NCBI RefSeq assembly: GCF_900105155.1 | Contig: NZ_LT629762.1 | Location: 3,015,001-3,079,000, forward strand | Source: Pseudomonas prosekii | GTDB taxonomy: Bacteria; Pseudomonadota; Gammaproteobacteria; Pseudomonadales; Pseudomonadaceae | Reading direction: 5' to 3' | Length of the DNA stretch: 64,000 nucleotides | Part shown: positions 44,983 through 54,616 of the stretch, one piece after another | Layout of the letters: every line of letters starts with the position of its first letter | Position numbering within the stretch: position 1 is the first letter of the stretch | Made by a program: the position numbers and the translations under genes | Notes under the pieces: generated by a model | The model's input: the letters and a program-made list of their open reading frames with translations, nothing else | Told to the model about the DNA's origin: nothing | Databases searched by the model: none

Positions 44983-46905
44983 ATGGTGCAGCTGTGTTCT
45001 ATCGAGCAGGCGGTCGATGAGGTGCTGGCGCGGTTGCCGGCGCACATTCACATGGGCCTGCCGCTGGGGTTGGGCAAACCCAACCACTTCGTCAACGCGC
45101 TGTACCAACGCATCGCGCAATTGCCCGAGCGCCGGCTGACGGTCTACACCGCGCTGTGCCTGGGCCGACCGGCGCTGGGCGATGGCTTGCAGAAGCGCTT
45201 CATCGAACCGTTCGTGGAGCGCGTGTTCGGTGATTACCCGGAGCTGGATTTCCTCGCCGACCTGCAACGTGACGACCTGCCGCCGAACATCCAGATCCAG
45301 CAATTTTTCATGCAGCCCGGCAGCCTGCTGAACAGCGCGCAGGCCCAGCAGGATTACGTCAGCAGCAATTACAGCCACGCCGCCCGCGACATCAATGGCG
45401 CCGGTTTGAACCTGGTGGCGCAAATGGTCGCCAGCCATCCCGAGCATCCGGATCGCCTGAGCCTGAGTTGCAACCCGGACATCACCCTCGACCTGTTGCC
45501 GATGATCGCCAAGCGCCGCGATGCCGGGGAAACCATTCTCGTAGTCGGCCAGGTACATAACGATTTGCCCTACATGCCGGGCGATGCGGAAGTCGGCATG
45601 GACGCTTTCGATCTGCTGATCGACGCCAAGGACAGCAGCACGCTGTTCTCGACGCCGAACATGCCGGTGGGTTTTCAGGATCACTTCATCGGCCTGCACG
45701 CCAGTACGCTGGTGCGCGATGGCGGCACGCTGCAAATCGGCATCGGCTCGATGGGCGATGCGCTGACCGCCGCGTTGCTTGCGCGTCAGGCCGATAACGC
45801 CGGTTACAAAGCCTTGCTCGCCGATTTGAACCTCAGCCAGTGGGCGCAGTTGATCGAGCGCGAGGGCGGCACCGATGCGTTCGCCAAAGGCCTTTACGGT
45901 TGCAGCGAAATGTTCGTCAACGGCCTGCTGGTGTTGGCCGACGCCGGGATCATCCGGCGCAAGGTCTACCCGGACGTGCCGACCCAGCAACAGGCGAACG
46001 ACGGCACCCTCGACGAAGCCGCGCAACCCGATGGCATCTCGGTGCACGGCGGGTTCTTCCTCGGCCCGCGCAGTTTTTATGAGCGCCTGCGCGAGTTGCC
46101 GCAGGAAAAACGCCTCGAATTCAACATGACCCGCATCAGCTACATCAACGAGCTCTACGGCCAGGAAGAGCTCAAGCGTTTGCAGCGTCTGGACGCGCGG
46201 TTTATCAACACCGTGTTCACCATGACCTTGCTCGGCGCCGGTGTCGCCGACCAACTGGAAGACGGGCGCGTGCTCAGCGGTGTCGGCGGGCAGTACAACT
46301 TTGTCGCGCAGGGGCATGCGCTGGAAGGCGCGCGTTCGGTGCTGATCCTGCGCAGTTGGCGCGAGTCGGGCGGCGAGGTCAGTTCGAACATTGTCTGGGA
46401 ATACGGGCATTGCACGATTCCACGGCACCTGCGCGACATCGTCGTCACCGAATATGGCATCGCCGATTTGCGCGGCAAGACCGACGCAGCGGTGATCGAG
46501 GCATTGTTGAATGTCAGCGATTCACGCTTTCAACCGGGGCTGATCGAACAGGCGCAAGCGGTCGGCAAGTTGCCGAAGAATTTCCGTATGGATCCGCGTT
46601 TTGCCGATAACCATCCGCAGCGTTTGCAGGCGATTCAGGCGCGGCACCCGAACCTGTTTCCGGAGTATCCGCTGGGCTGCGATTTCACTGAGGTCGAGCG
46701 CGATGTCTTGCGCGCGCTGAACTGGCTGAAGAGCAAGTTCAAACTCACCGAGATTCTGGAATTGGGCAAGGCTGCGCTGGATGCGCCCGAGGCGACGCAA
46801 TACCCGGAGCATCTGCAGCGCATGCAACTGGAGAAGCCGGAAGGGCTGAAAGAAGACCTGTTTCAGCGACTGCTGCTCACCGGCCTGAAAGCCACCGCGC
46901 AATAA
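44983..46905 (+). CDS. Acetyl-CoA hydrolase/transferase family protein
   Basis: A 640-residue protein of the CoA-transferase/acetyl-CoA hydrolase family. The N-terminal half holds GLPLGLGKPNHFVNALYQRI, and the C-terminal half carries the family segments DGGTLQIGIGSMGDALTAAL, LEDGRVLSGVGGQYNFVAQG and VVTEYGIADLRGKTDAAVIE. Relatives hydrolyse or transfer CoA between short acyl groups; this long variant is less studied and its substrate unknown. ATG 44983 has gggagg 6 bases upstream; the frame is open to 44896. It stands alone. Confidence 0.85.
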   Translation: MVQLCSIEQAVDEVLARLPAHIHMGLPLGLGKPNHFVNALYQRIAQLPERRLTVYTALCLGRPALGDGLQKRFIEPFVERVFGDYPELDFLADLQRDDLPPNIQIQQFFMQPGSLLNSAQAQQDYVSSNYSHAARDINGAGLNLVAQMVASHPEHPDRLSLSCNPDITLDLLPMIAKRRDAGETILVVGQVHNDLPYMPGDAEVGMDAFDLLIDAKDSSTLFSTPNMPVGFQDHFIGLHASTLVRDGGTLQIGIGSMGDALTAALLARQADNAGYKALLADLNLSQWAQLIEREGGTDAFAKGLYGCSEMFVNGLLVLADAGIIRRKVYPDVPTQQQANDGTLDEAAQPDGISVHGGFFLGPRSFYERLRELPQEKRLEFNMTRISYINELYGQEELKRLQRLDARFINTVFTMTLLGAGVADQLEDGRVLSGVGGQYNFVAQGHALEGARSVLILRSWRESGGEVSSNIVWEYGHCTIPRHLRDIVVTEYGIADLRGKTDAAVIEALLNVSDSRFQPGLIEQAQAVGKLPKNFRMDPRFADNHPQRLQAIQARHPNLFPEYPLGCDFTEVERDVLRALNWLKSKFKLTEILELGKAALDAPEATQYPEHLQRMQLEKPEGLKEDLFQRLLLTGLKATAQ

Positions 46906-46923
46906 CCGCTAAACCCGAAACAC

Positions 46924-47016
46924 CTGTGGGAGCATAGCTTGCTCGCGATTAGGCCATAACGGTCGACATTTGTATCGACTGTTCTGCCGCCATCGCGAGC
47001 AAGCTTTGCTCCTACA
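46924..47016. repeat. Extragenic palindromic repeat, family C with matched insertion
   Basis: Arms tgtgggagcatagcttgctc and gagcaagctttgctcctaca face each other. Compared with the usual gggagcgagcttgctcg, both arms carry an altered, one-base-longer middle (agcatagctt and agcaaagctt read in the same direction). It separates two convergent genes. Confidence 0.8.
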
Positions 47017-47019
47017 GGG

Positions 47020-47631
<612 letters not shown>

Positions 47632-47648
47632 TTAAAAAGTAGTCGATT

Positions 47649-49658
47649 CTAGCGCTTTAACATCGCGCGTATGTCTGCCAAAGCGGTATTGCCGCGAACG
47701 GCTTTCACTTCGACGGGGGTGTCGTCGTTGCCTTCCCAGGCCAGGTCGTCCGGCGGCAGCTCATCGAGGAAGCGGCTCGGCGCGCAATCGATGATCTCGC
47801 CGTACTGCTTGCGCTTGGCGGCGAAGGTGAAGGCCAGCGTCTGCCGCGCGCGGGTAATCCCGACGTAGGCCAAGCGGCGTTCTTCTTCGATGGTGTCGGC
47901 TTCGATGCTGGAACGGTGCGGGAGGATTTCCTCCTCCATGCCCATGATGAACACGTAGGGGAATTCCAGGCCTTTGGAGGCGTGCAACGTCATCATCTGC
48001 ACACCTTCGGCGCCGTCCTCTTCTTCCTGCTGACGTTCGAGCATGTCGCGCAAAACCAGTTTGCCGATTGCATCCTCGACGGTCATCTCGCCTTCTTCGT
48101 CCTTCTCCAAGGTGTTTTTCAACGCCTCGATCAGGAACCAGACGTTGCCCATGCGGTAATCGGCAGCCTTGTCGCTGGAGCTGTTGGTGCGCAGCCAGTT
48201 CTCGTAGTCGATGTCCATGACCATGCTGCGCAGGGCCGAGATCGGGTCTTCGCCGGCGCATTGCTCGCGGACCTTGTCCATGAAGCGCTTGAAGCGCGAC
48301 AGGCGATCGGTGAAGCGCGTGTCCAGATGCTCGCCCAGACCGATTTCGTCGGTCGCGGCGTACATCGAGATTTTTCGCTCGGTGGCGTAGTTGCCAAGTT
48401 TTTCCAGGGTCGTCGAACCGATCTCGCGGCGCGGCACGTTGATCACGCGCAGGAAGGCGTTGTCGTCGTCCGGGTTCACAATCAGGCGGAAATAGGCCAT
48501 CAGGTCTTTCACTTCCTGACGGCCGAAGAAGCTGTTGCCGCCAGACAAACGATACGGAATCTGGTGGTGCTGCAGCTTCAGCTCGATCAGTTTGGCCTGA
48601 TAGTTACCGCGATACAGAATCGCGAAATCGCTGTACGGCCGGTCGGTGCGCAAGTGCAGGGTCAGCAACTCGACGGCAACGCGCTCGGCTTCGGCGTCTT
48701 CGTTGCGGCAGCGGATCACGCGGATCTCGTCACCGTGGCCCATCTCGCTCCACAGTTGTTTTTCAAACTCGTGCGGGTTGTTCGAGATCAGCACGTTGGC
48801 GCAGCGCAGGATGCGGCTGGTGGAGCGATAGTTTTGCTCCAGCATCACCACTTTCAGCGACGGGTAATCGTCCTTGAGCAACATCAGGTTTTCCGGGCGC
48901 GCGCCGCGCCAGGCGTAGATCGACTGGTCGTCGTCGCCGACCACGGTGAACTGGTTACGCGTGCCGATCAGCAACTTCACCAGCAAATACTGGCTGGCGT
49001 TGGTGTCCTGATATTCGTCCACCAACAGGTAACGAACTTTGTTCTGCCACTTTTCGAGGATGTCGGCGTGTTCCTGGAACAGTTTTACCGGCAGCAGGAT
49101 CAGGTCGTCGAAGTCCACCGCGTTGAACGCCTTGAGCGTGCGCTGGTAGTGGGTGTAGACGATGGCGGCGGTCTGTTCCTTGGGATTGCGCGCGTTTTCC
49201 AGGGCTTCGGGCGGCAGGATCAGGTCGTTTTTCCACGAGCCGATCATGTTCTTGATCTCGTCGACGCCGTCGTCGCCCGCGTATTCCTTTTGCATGATGT
49301 CGGTCATCAGGGCTTTGACGTCGGTCTCGTCGAAGATCGAGAAGCCCGGTTTGTAGCCCAGCCGCACGTGTTCCTTGCGGATGATGTTCAGGCCCAGGTT
49401 GTGGAAGGTGCACACGGTCAAGCCACGGCCTTCGCCGCCCTTGAGCAGGGTGCCGACCCGTTCCTTCATCTCGCGCGCTGCCTTGTTGGTGAAGGTCATG
49501 GCGACGATGTACTGGGCGCGGATGCCGCAGTTCTGGATCAAGTGCGCGATCTTGCGGGTGATCACGCTGGTCTTGCCGGAGCCTGCACCGGCGAGCACCA
49601 ATAGAGGGCCGCCGACGTAGTTCACGGCTTCTTGCTGCCGGGGATTGAGTCGGGACAT
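47649..49658 (-). CDS. rep: ATP-dependent DNA helicase Rep
   Basis: A 669-residue superfamily 1A 3'-5' helicase that clears proteins ahead of replication forks. Motifs in order: NYVGGPLLVLAGAGSGKTSV (Q-motif/Walker A, near residue 15-30), YLLVDEYQDTNASQYLLVKL (Walker B), VVGDDDQSIYAWRGARPENL, and VQMMTLHASKGLEFPYVFIM near the C-terminus. The C-terminal end lacks UvrD-specific tail features. ATG 49658 fits the family length. Confidence 0.96.
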   Translation of the reverse strand: MSRLNPRQQEAVNYVGGPLLVLAGAGSGKTSVITRKIAHLIQNCGIRAQYIVAMTFTNKAAREMKERVGTLLKGGEGRGLTVCTFHNLGLNIIRKEHVRLGYKPGFSIFDETDVKALMTDIMQKEYAGDDGVDEIKNMIGSWKNDLILPPEALENARNPKEQTAAIVYTHYQRTLKAFNAVDFDDLILLPVKLFQEHADILEKWQNKVRYLLVDEYQDTNASQYLLVKLLIGTRNQFTVVGDDDQSIYAWRGARPENLMLLKDDYPSLKVVMLEQNYRSTSRILRCANVLISNNPHEFEKQLWSEMGHGDEIRVIRCRNEDAEAERVAVELLTLHLRTDRPYSDFAILYRGNYQAKLIELKLQHHQIPYRLSGGNSFFGRQEVKDLMAYFRLIVNPDDDNAFLRVINVPRREIGSTTLEKLGNYATERKISMYAATDEIGLGEHLDTRFTDRLSRFKRFMDKVREQCAGEDPISALRSMVMDIDYENWLRTNSSSDKAADYRMGNVWFLIEALKNTLEKDEEGEMTVEDAIGKLVLRDMLERQQEEEDGAEGVQMMTLHASKGLEFPYVFIMGMEEEILPHRSSIEADTIEEERRLAYVGITRARQTLAFTFAAKRKQYGEIIDCAPSRFLDELPPDDLAWEGNDDTPVEVKAVRGNTALADIRAMLKR

Positions 49659-49920
49659 ACGGAATCAGGGAGTCATTTGCGAAATGGGCCGGCATTTTAA
49701 CAGGCTCAGCGAATTGTGCTGCTCTGTCCGACTTGTGACGCAGCACGCGATCTCCATTTGCCGGTTTTGTTACTTTCACGCAGGATGCGCAGGGAGTTTG
49801 CGGCTAATGTTCGTATTCCAGCGACAAAGCCGCGTTTGCACACTCAGGTCAGTTGGTCATTGGTTTTGTGCGCGGCATAATGCTGCCGCCTACATCTATT
49901 GCAGAGTCTAGGGAGCTAGC

Positions 49921-51594
49921 TTGTCTACGCCTGTCGAACCCTTGCGTTTGCTGCTACTGGCCGAAGAGCCAGCGTGGACAGCGTTGTTGCGCGAGTGTCT
50001 GGCTCCGATGGGGAGCTCGGCAGTGCTGATCAGCGCGCCGAGCTGGGAGTCGGTCAGCAGTCTGTTCGATGACAACCGCAGCGCGGTGCTGTTGACGATC
50101 CCGGCACTGCAGCCGGCGCCCGGGCGCTGCAACTTGCCGACCGTGTTGTTGCTCGAACACGAACCATCGGCGCCGCCCGACGGTGTCAGTGACTGGCTGG
50201 TGCGCGACGTGCTCGACCCCGGCATGCTGCGCCGCTGCCTGCGCCATGTGCGCGAGCGCGGCGTACTCGAAAACACCCTGCAACGTCTCGCCGAGCAAGA
50301 TCCGCTGACCGGCATCGCCAATCGCCAGGGGTTCCAGACTTTGCTCGCCGCGCGCCTGGCGGAAAACGACGGGCGCGGCCTCGCGCTCGGCCACCTCGAC
50401 CTCGACAACTTTCGCCATGCCAACGACGCCCTCGGCCATCAGGCCGGCGACCGCTTGATCCTGCAAGTGGTCTCGCGGCTGAAAAGTCAGCTGGAGGTCG
50501 GCGATCAACTGGCGCGCCTCGGCAGCGACGAATTTGCCTTGCTGATCGACACGCGCCGCGCACCGCAACGCGCCGAATGGATGGCTGAACGCATTACCGA
50601 AGCGCTGGCCGAACCGTATTGGGTCGACGGCGAAAGCCTGTTGATCGGCTCCAGCCTGGGCATCGCCCACGCCCGCGCGCAGGCCGGCGCCGACCCGCTG
50701 ATGTGGCACGCGCACATCGCCATGCAACAAGCGAAAAGCACCCAGGGCTGCACCTTTCATATCTTCAACGAACGCATCAACCGCAATGCCCGGAGCATCG
50801 CCGACCTCGAAAGCGAACTGCGCCGGGCCTTGCGCCGCGATGAGCTGGAGCTGCATTACCAGCCACGCCTGAACCTCGAAGACGGGCAGATCGTCGGCCT
50901 CGAAGCCTTGGTGCGCTGGCGCCACGCCGAACGCGGTTTGCTGCCGCCGAGCGAGTTCGTGCCGCTGGCCGAGCAGAGCGGTTTGATTGTGCCGCTGGGT
51001 TACTGGGTCATTTCCCGGGCGCTGCGTGACATGCAGGCGTTGCGCGAACGCGGTCTGCCGGCGCTGCACATGGCGATCAACTTGTCGTTCCGCCAGTTTC
51101 AGGACAGTCAGTTGCTTTCGACGCTGAGTCGCTTGATCACCGAGCGTGGCGTCGAGGCGCAATGGCTGGAATTCGAACTGACCGAAACCGCGGTGATGCG
51201 CCGCAGCGATCTGGTCAAGCAAACCATGGACGCGCTGGGCCGTTTGGGCGTGCGCTTCTCACTGGATGACTTCGGCACCGGGTTCTCGTCGTTTGTGCAC
51301 CTCAACAGCCTGCCGATCACCTTGCTGAAGATCGACAAGAGCTTCGTCGGCGGCATGGAGCAACGCGAAGAGAATCGCAAACTGGTGCACGCGATGATCA
51401 ACCTGGCGCACAACCTCAATCTGGAAGTGGTGGCCGAAGGCGTGGAAACCCCGGCACAGCTGGATTTGCTGCGCGGGTTCGGTTGCGATCAGGTGCAAGG
51501 GTATTTGATCAGCCGACCGCTGCCGCTGGCGGAATTGGTCGAATACCTGACGTTCGGCAGCAGCCAGCAGACCGCCATAGAAGTGATGAGCTAA
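49921..51594 (+). CDS. Pseudo-receiver/GGDEF/EAL protein (ProE-like c-di-GMP phosphodiesterase)
   Basis: A 557-residue protein. Residues 1-125 look like a response-regulator receiver without its phosphorylation sites (LRLLLLAEEPAWTALLRECL, then AVLLTIPALQPAPGRCN). A degenerate GGDEF domain (about 125-285) carries RLGSDEF instead of GGDEF. The EAL domain (about 300-545) is intact, with YQPRLNLEDGQIVGLEALVR, DDFGTGFSSFVHLNSLPI and KIDKSFVGGM. The protein probably hydrolyses c-di-GMP, reducing biofilm and raising motility. The TTG start has aggggag close upstream. It resembles ProE of P. aeruginosa, which lies at the same place between rep and a MATE gene. Confidence 0.88.
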   Translation: MSTPVEPLRLLLLAEEPAWTALLRECLAPMGSSAVLISAPSWESVSSLFDDNRSAVLLTIPALQPAPGRCNLPTVLLLEHEPSAPPDGVSDWLVRDVLDPGMLRRCLRHVRERGVLENTLQRLAEQDPLTGIANRQGFQTLLAARLAENDGRGLALGHLDLDNFRHANDALGHQAGDRLILQVVSRLKSQLEVGDQLARLGSDEFALLIDTRRAPQRAEWMAERITEALAEPYWVDGESLLIGSSLGIAHARAQAGADPLMWHAHIAMQQAKSTQGCTFHIFNERINRNARSIADLESELRRALRRDELELHYQPRLNLEDGQIVGLEALVRWRHAERGLLPPSEFVPLAEQSGLIVPLGYWVISRALRDMQALRERGLPALHMAINLSFRQFQDSQLLSTLSRLITERGVEAQWLEFELTETAVMRRSDLVKQTMDALGRLGVRFSLDDFGTGFSSFVHLNSLPITLLKIDKSFVGGMEQREENRKLVHAMINLAHNLNLEVVAEGVETPAQLDLLRGFGCDQVQGYLISRPLPLAELVEYLTFGSSQQTAIEVMS

Positions 51595-51606
51595 CGCAAA
51601 ATCCCC

Positions 51607-51699
51607 TGTAGGAGCGAGGCTTGCCCGCGAAGGCGTCGTATCAGTCGACATCTTTGTTAACTGACACGAAGCCTTCGCGGGCAAGCCTCGCTCCTACAC
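51607..51699. repeat. Extragenic palindromic repeat, family B
   Basis: Outward arms tgtaggagcgaggcttgccc and gggcaagcctcgctcctaca enclose about 46 bases, between the convergent EAL and MATE genes. Confidence 0.85.
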
Positions 51700-51705
51700 G
51701 GGATC

Positions 51706-53103
51706 TCACTCTGGCTGAGGAACTTCGAAACGCTGCTGCACCGCAGGCTCGCGCCGGATCATCCGTTTCATCTTCCACTCAAACGCCAAGGTCAAACTCA
51801 CCGCCGCGCACGCCAGGCCCAGCGCCAGGCCCCACCAGACGCCCGTCGGCCCCCAGTTCAGATTGAACGCCATCAGCCACGCGGCCGGTGCGCCGATCAG
51901 CCAGTAGCAACCGAGCCCGACCAGGAATGTAGTCTTGGCGTCCTTGAGCCCACGGATGCAGCCCATGGCAATCGTCTGCGTACCGTCGAACAACTCAAAC
52001 CACGCCGCTACCGCCAGCAGGCTCACCGCCAGATCAATCACCGGCCGGAATGCCGCGTCGTTGTGGTCGAGAAACAGCCCGATCAATTGATTCGGCAACA
52101 ACCAGAAGACCATCGCAAACGCGAGCATCGAAGCGCCGCCGAACACGATCCCGACCCGACCCGCCAGCCGCGCATCGAGCAATTGCCCGGCGCCGTAATG
52201 CTTGCCGATGCGCATGGTGATCGCATACGAAAGCCCCGCCGGCACCATGAACGCCACCGAAACAATCTGCAGCGCAATCTGATGCGCGGCCAATTGCGTG
52301 CTGCCCATGGTGCCCATGCACAGCGCGGCAAACGCGAACAAACCGACTTCCACCGCGTAGGTGCCACCAATCGGCAAACCCAGGCGCCAGAGTTCTTTGA
52401 GGTACTGCCGGTTCGGCCGCGACAGGCCCTGACGCAACGGATAAGCGTCGTAAGCCGGGTGCCGGCGAATGTGCAGCGCCAGCGCCACGGCCATCAGGTT
52501 GGCAACAATTGCCGTCACCAGGCCAATGCCGACCAGACCCATTTTCGGCAAGCCGAACATGCCGGTGATCAACGCATAGTTGAGGACGAAGTTGGCCACC
52601 GTGCCGCACAGGCTGATCACCATCACTGGCGTCGCCCGGCCAATCGCGCTGGTGAACCCGCGCAGGGCCATGAAACTCAGGTAGCCGGGGAGGGCGAACG
52701 GCAGGATCAGCAGGAATTGCCCGGCGGCCTGAACGTTGGTTTCGGTCTGGCCAAACAGCAGCAGCACCGGTTTCAGGTTCCACAGCAGCAACCCGGCCAC
52801 CAACGCCATCAGCCACGCCAGCCACAACCCGGCCTGCGTCAGCCGCGCCGCGCCGACAATATCGCCAGCGCCCTGGCGGATCGCCACCAACGTGCCGACC
52901 GCCGCAATCACGCCAATGCAGAAAATCGACACGAACGAATAAGTCGCCGCTCCCAGACCACCGCCGGCCAGCGCCTCGGGACTCAGGCGCGCCATCATCA
53001 GGGTGTCGGTGAGGACCATCAACATGTGCGCCAACTGCGAGGCAATCAACGGCCCCGCCAGCCGCATGATGGCCCAGAGTTCGGTACGTGCTGGATGCTG
53101 CAT
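51706..53103 (-). CDS. MATE family multidrug efflux protein (NorM-like)
   Basis: A 465-residue Na+/H+-coupled drug exporter with 12 membrane helices in two bundles. Typical regions are MRLAGPLIASQLAHMLMVLT (helix 1), RLGLPIGGTYAVEVGLFAFA (helix 7), and QTIAMGCIRGLKDAKTTFLV. An aggag ribosome binding site fits ATG 53103 with 10-base spacing; in-frame GTG 53112 and ATG 53109 are too close to it. It is divergent from the LysR gene, which may regulate it. Confidence 0.93.
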   Translation of the reverse strand: MQHPARTELWAIMRLAGPLIASQLAHMLMVLTDTLMMARLSPEALAGGGLGAATYSFVSIFCIGVIAAVGTLVAIRQGAGDIVGAARLTQAGLWLAWLMALVAGLLLWNLKPVLLLFGQTETNVQAAGQFLLILPFALPGYLSFMALRGFTSAIGRATPVMVISLCGTVANFVLNYALITGMFGLPKMGLVGIGLVTAIVANLMAVALALHIRRHPAYDAYPLRQGLSRPNRQYLKELWRLGLPIGGTYAVEVGLFAFAALCMGTMGSTQLAAHQIALQIVSVAFMVPAGLSYAITMRIGKHYGAGQLLDARLAGRVGIVFGGASMLAFAMVFWLLPNQLIGLFLDHNDAAFRPVIDLAVSLLAVAAWFELFDGTQTIAMGCIRGLKDAKTTFLVGLGCYWLIGAPAAWLMAFNLNWGPTGVWWGLALGLACAAVSLTLAFEWKMKRMIRREPAVQQRFEVPQPE

Positions 53104-53276
53104 GGTCATCACGCTCCTACGGCAGATAGAACAGGGAAACGCCGATTCTCGGCGCTCTGCGGGGTTTTCACAAAGGGATAAAAAGGATGGGTGGCATGAT
53201 TAAAACTCATCCAGCGGACTTTCTGATAAGTTTGCCCGATCCCTCTTTTGCCCCATCCGCGATAGGAGCTTTGCGC

Positions 53277-54197
53277 ATGTCTCGTCGGCTTCCTCCCCTG
53301 TATGCCCTGCGCGCATTTGAAGCGGCGGCGCGGCACAGCTCGTTTACCCGTGCGGCAGAAGAGCTGTCGATTACCCAAAGTGCAGTCAGTCGGCATATTC
53401 GTACGCTCGAAGAGCACTTTGCCTGTCGGCTGTTTCATCGCAGTGGGCGCAATCTGCAATTGACCGAGTCGGCGCGGCTGATTCTGCCGGGCATTCGTGA
53501 AGGTTTTACCGCGCTGGAACGCGCCTGCAATACCTTGCGCGCCGAGGACGACATCCTGCGCATGAAAGCCCCGTCGACCCTGACCATGCGCTGGTTGCTG
53601 GCGCGGCTCAGCCGTTTCCGGCATGTGCAGCCGGGCAACGAAGTGCAATTGACCAGCGCCTGGATGGACATCGACGCGGTGGATTTCAACCACGAACCGT
53701 TCGACTGCGCGGTGATCCTCAGCCGTGGCAACTTCCCCCCGGATTGGGAGACAACGTTGCTGTTTCCGGAAGAACTGATCCCGGTCGGTGCGCCGAACCT
53801 GCTCGACGATCAACCGTGGGATGTCGCGCGATTGGCCAGCACCGAGCTGCTGCACCCGGCGCCGGACCGGCGTGATTGGCGCAATTGGCTGGAACGCATG
53901 GGGCTCGCCGACAAGGTTTCGCTCAAGGGCGGGCAGGTGTTCGACACGCTGGAGCTGGGCATGATCGCCGCCGCTCGCGGTTATGGCGTGTCGATGGGCG
54001 ACCTGCTGATGGTCGCCGAAGATGTCGCGCAAGGTCGCCTGAGTCTGCCGTGGCCGACCGCCGTTGCCAGCGGTGAAAAGTATTATCTGGTGTGGCCGAA
54101 AACCCGTCCCGGCGGTGAGCGCATGCGCAGGCTCAGCGACTTTTTGCAGGGCGAAGTCCGCGCCATGGAATTGCCCCCGGTCGAACGCCTGAGCTGA
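53277..54197 (+). CDS. LysR family transcriptional regulator (GcvA-like)
   Basis: A 306-residue regulator. The DNA-binding helix-turn-helix is LPPLYALRAFEAAARHSSFT, then ELSITQSAVSRHIRTLEEHF, which resembles GcvA-type LysR proteins. The C-terminal effector domain reads TAWMDIDAVDFNHEP-like sequence, here as TSAWMDIDAVDFNHEPFDCA. ATG 53277 is preceded by taggagc; the frame is open to 53187. It is divergent from the MATE gene (shared 173-base gap). The target and ligand are unknown. Confidence 0.88.
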   Translation: MSRRLPPLYALRAFEAAARHSSFTRAAEELSITQSAVSRHIRTLEEHFACRLFHRSGRNLQLTESARLILPGIREGFTALERACNTLRAEDDILRMKAPSTLTMRWLLARLSRFRHVQPGNEVQLTSAWMDIDAVDFNHEPFDCAVILSRGNFPPDWETTLLFPEELIPVGAPNLLDDQPWDVARLASTELLHPAPDRRDWRNWLERMGLADKVSLKGGQVFDTLELGMIAAARGYGVSMGDLLMVAEDVAQGRLSLPWPTAVASGEKYYLVWPKTRPGGERMRRLSDFLQGEVRAMELPPVERLS

Positions 54198-54227
54198 CCA
54201 AAACCGCACCTCAACGAACGCACCCCC

Positions 54228-54408
54228 TGTAGCAGCTGCCGAGCACCGCGAGGCTGCGTCCGGCGGCAAAGCCGTCGTAAACCCGCGCACACGCTGAAAC
54301 TGAAACACCGCGCTGGCTGATTTCACGACGGCTACACCGCCGAACGCAGGCTTCGCCAGCTGCTACATAACGGCTACGCCGCCGAACGCAGGCTTCGCCA
54401 GCGGCTAC
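54228..54408. repeat. Extragenic repeat, family D (tgtagcagctgccgagc type)
   Basis: Two near-identical 38-base direct units (54329-54366 and 54371-54408, cggctac.ccgccgaacgca then ggcttcgccagc.gctac) follow one inverted copy (54228-54280, tgtagcagctgcc...gcgaggctgcgtccggcg). It is clearly different from families A-C. Confidence 0.75.
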
Positions 54409-54467
54409 CGAACGGGTGGCGGCATCACGGACTGTCATCAGTTCTGCGCTATAACCGGGTTAATAAC

Positions 54468-54494
54468 TCAAGTATTCAGATTTGCCGCCGAATA
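54468..54494 (+). promoter_or_regulatory. FliA (sigma-28) type promoter of the chemoreceptor gene
   Basis: TCAAGTAT (54468-54475), 11 bases, then GCCGAATA (54487-54494) is close to the Pseudomonas FliA consensus (TCAAG-N-GCCGATA). Transcripts would start about 115 bases upstream of the ATG. Confidence 0.55.
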
Positions 54495-54616
54495 TCTGCT
54501 GGTGGAACCTTCGTGCAGGTTCTGCGCTACGCCTACACGCGTTATCCAATTATTAGAAATTTTGCTGAGCGCCCAACCGGATCAAGGAGGATCCGGTCGC
54601 TTGGCCAGGAGCTGTC

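Larger units (their letters stand above)
54198..54616. other. Intergenic region before the chemoreceptor gene
   Basis: 419 bases. The first 210 hold the family D repeats (54228-54408). A FliA-type promoter lies at 54468-54494, and an aaggagg-rich leader (tcaaggaggatcc, about 54582-54594) precedes the chemoreceptor ATG. I see no gene. Confidence 0.6.

Noticed and set aside
44968..46428. 486-codon open frame on the minus strand inside the acetyl-CoA hydrolase-family gene
   Set aside because: Antisense to a recognised protein; no start or domain.
47916..49604. 562-codon open frame on the plus strand inside rep
   Set aside because: Antisense to helicase motifs of Rep.
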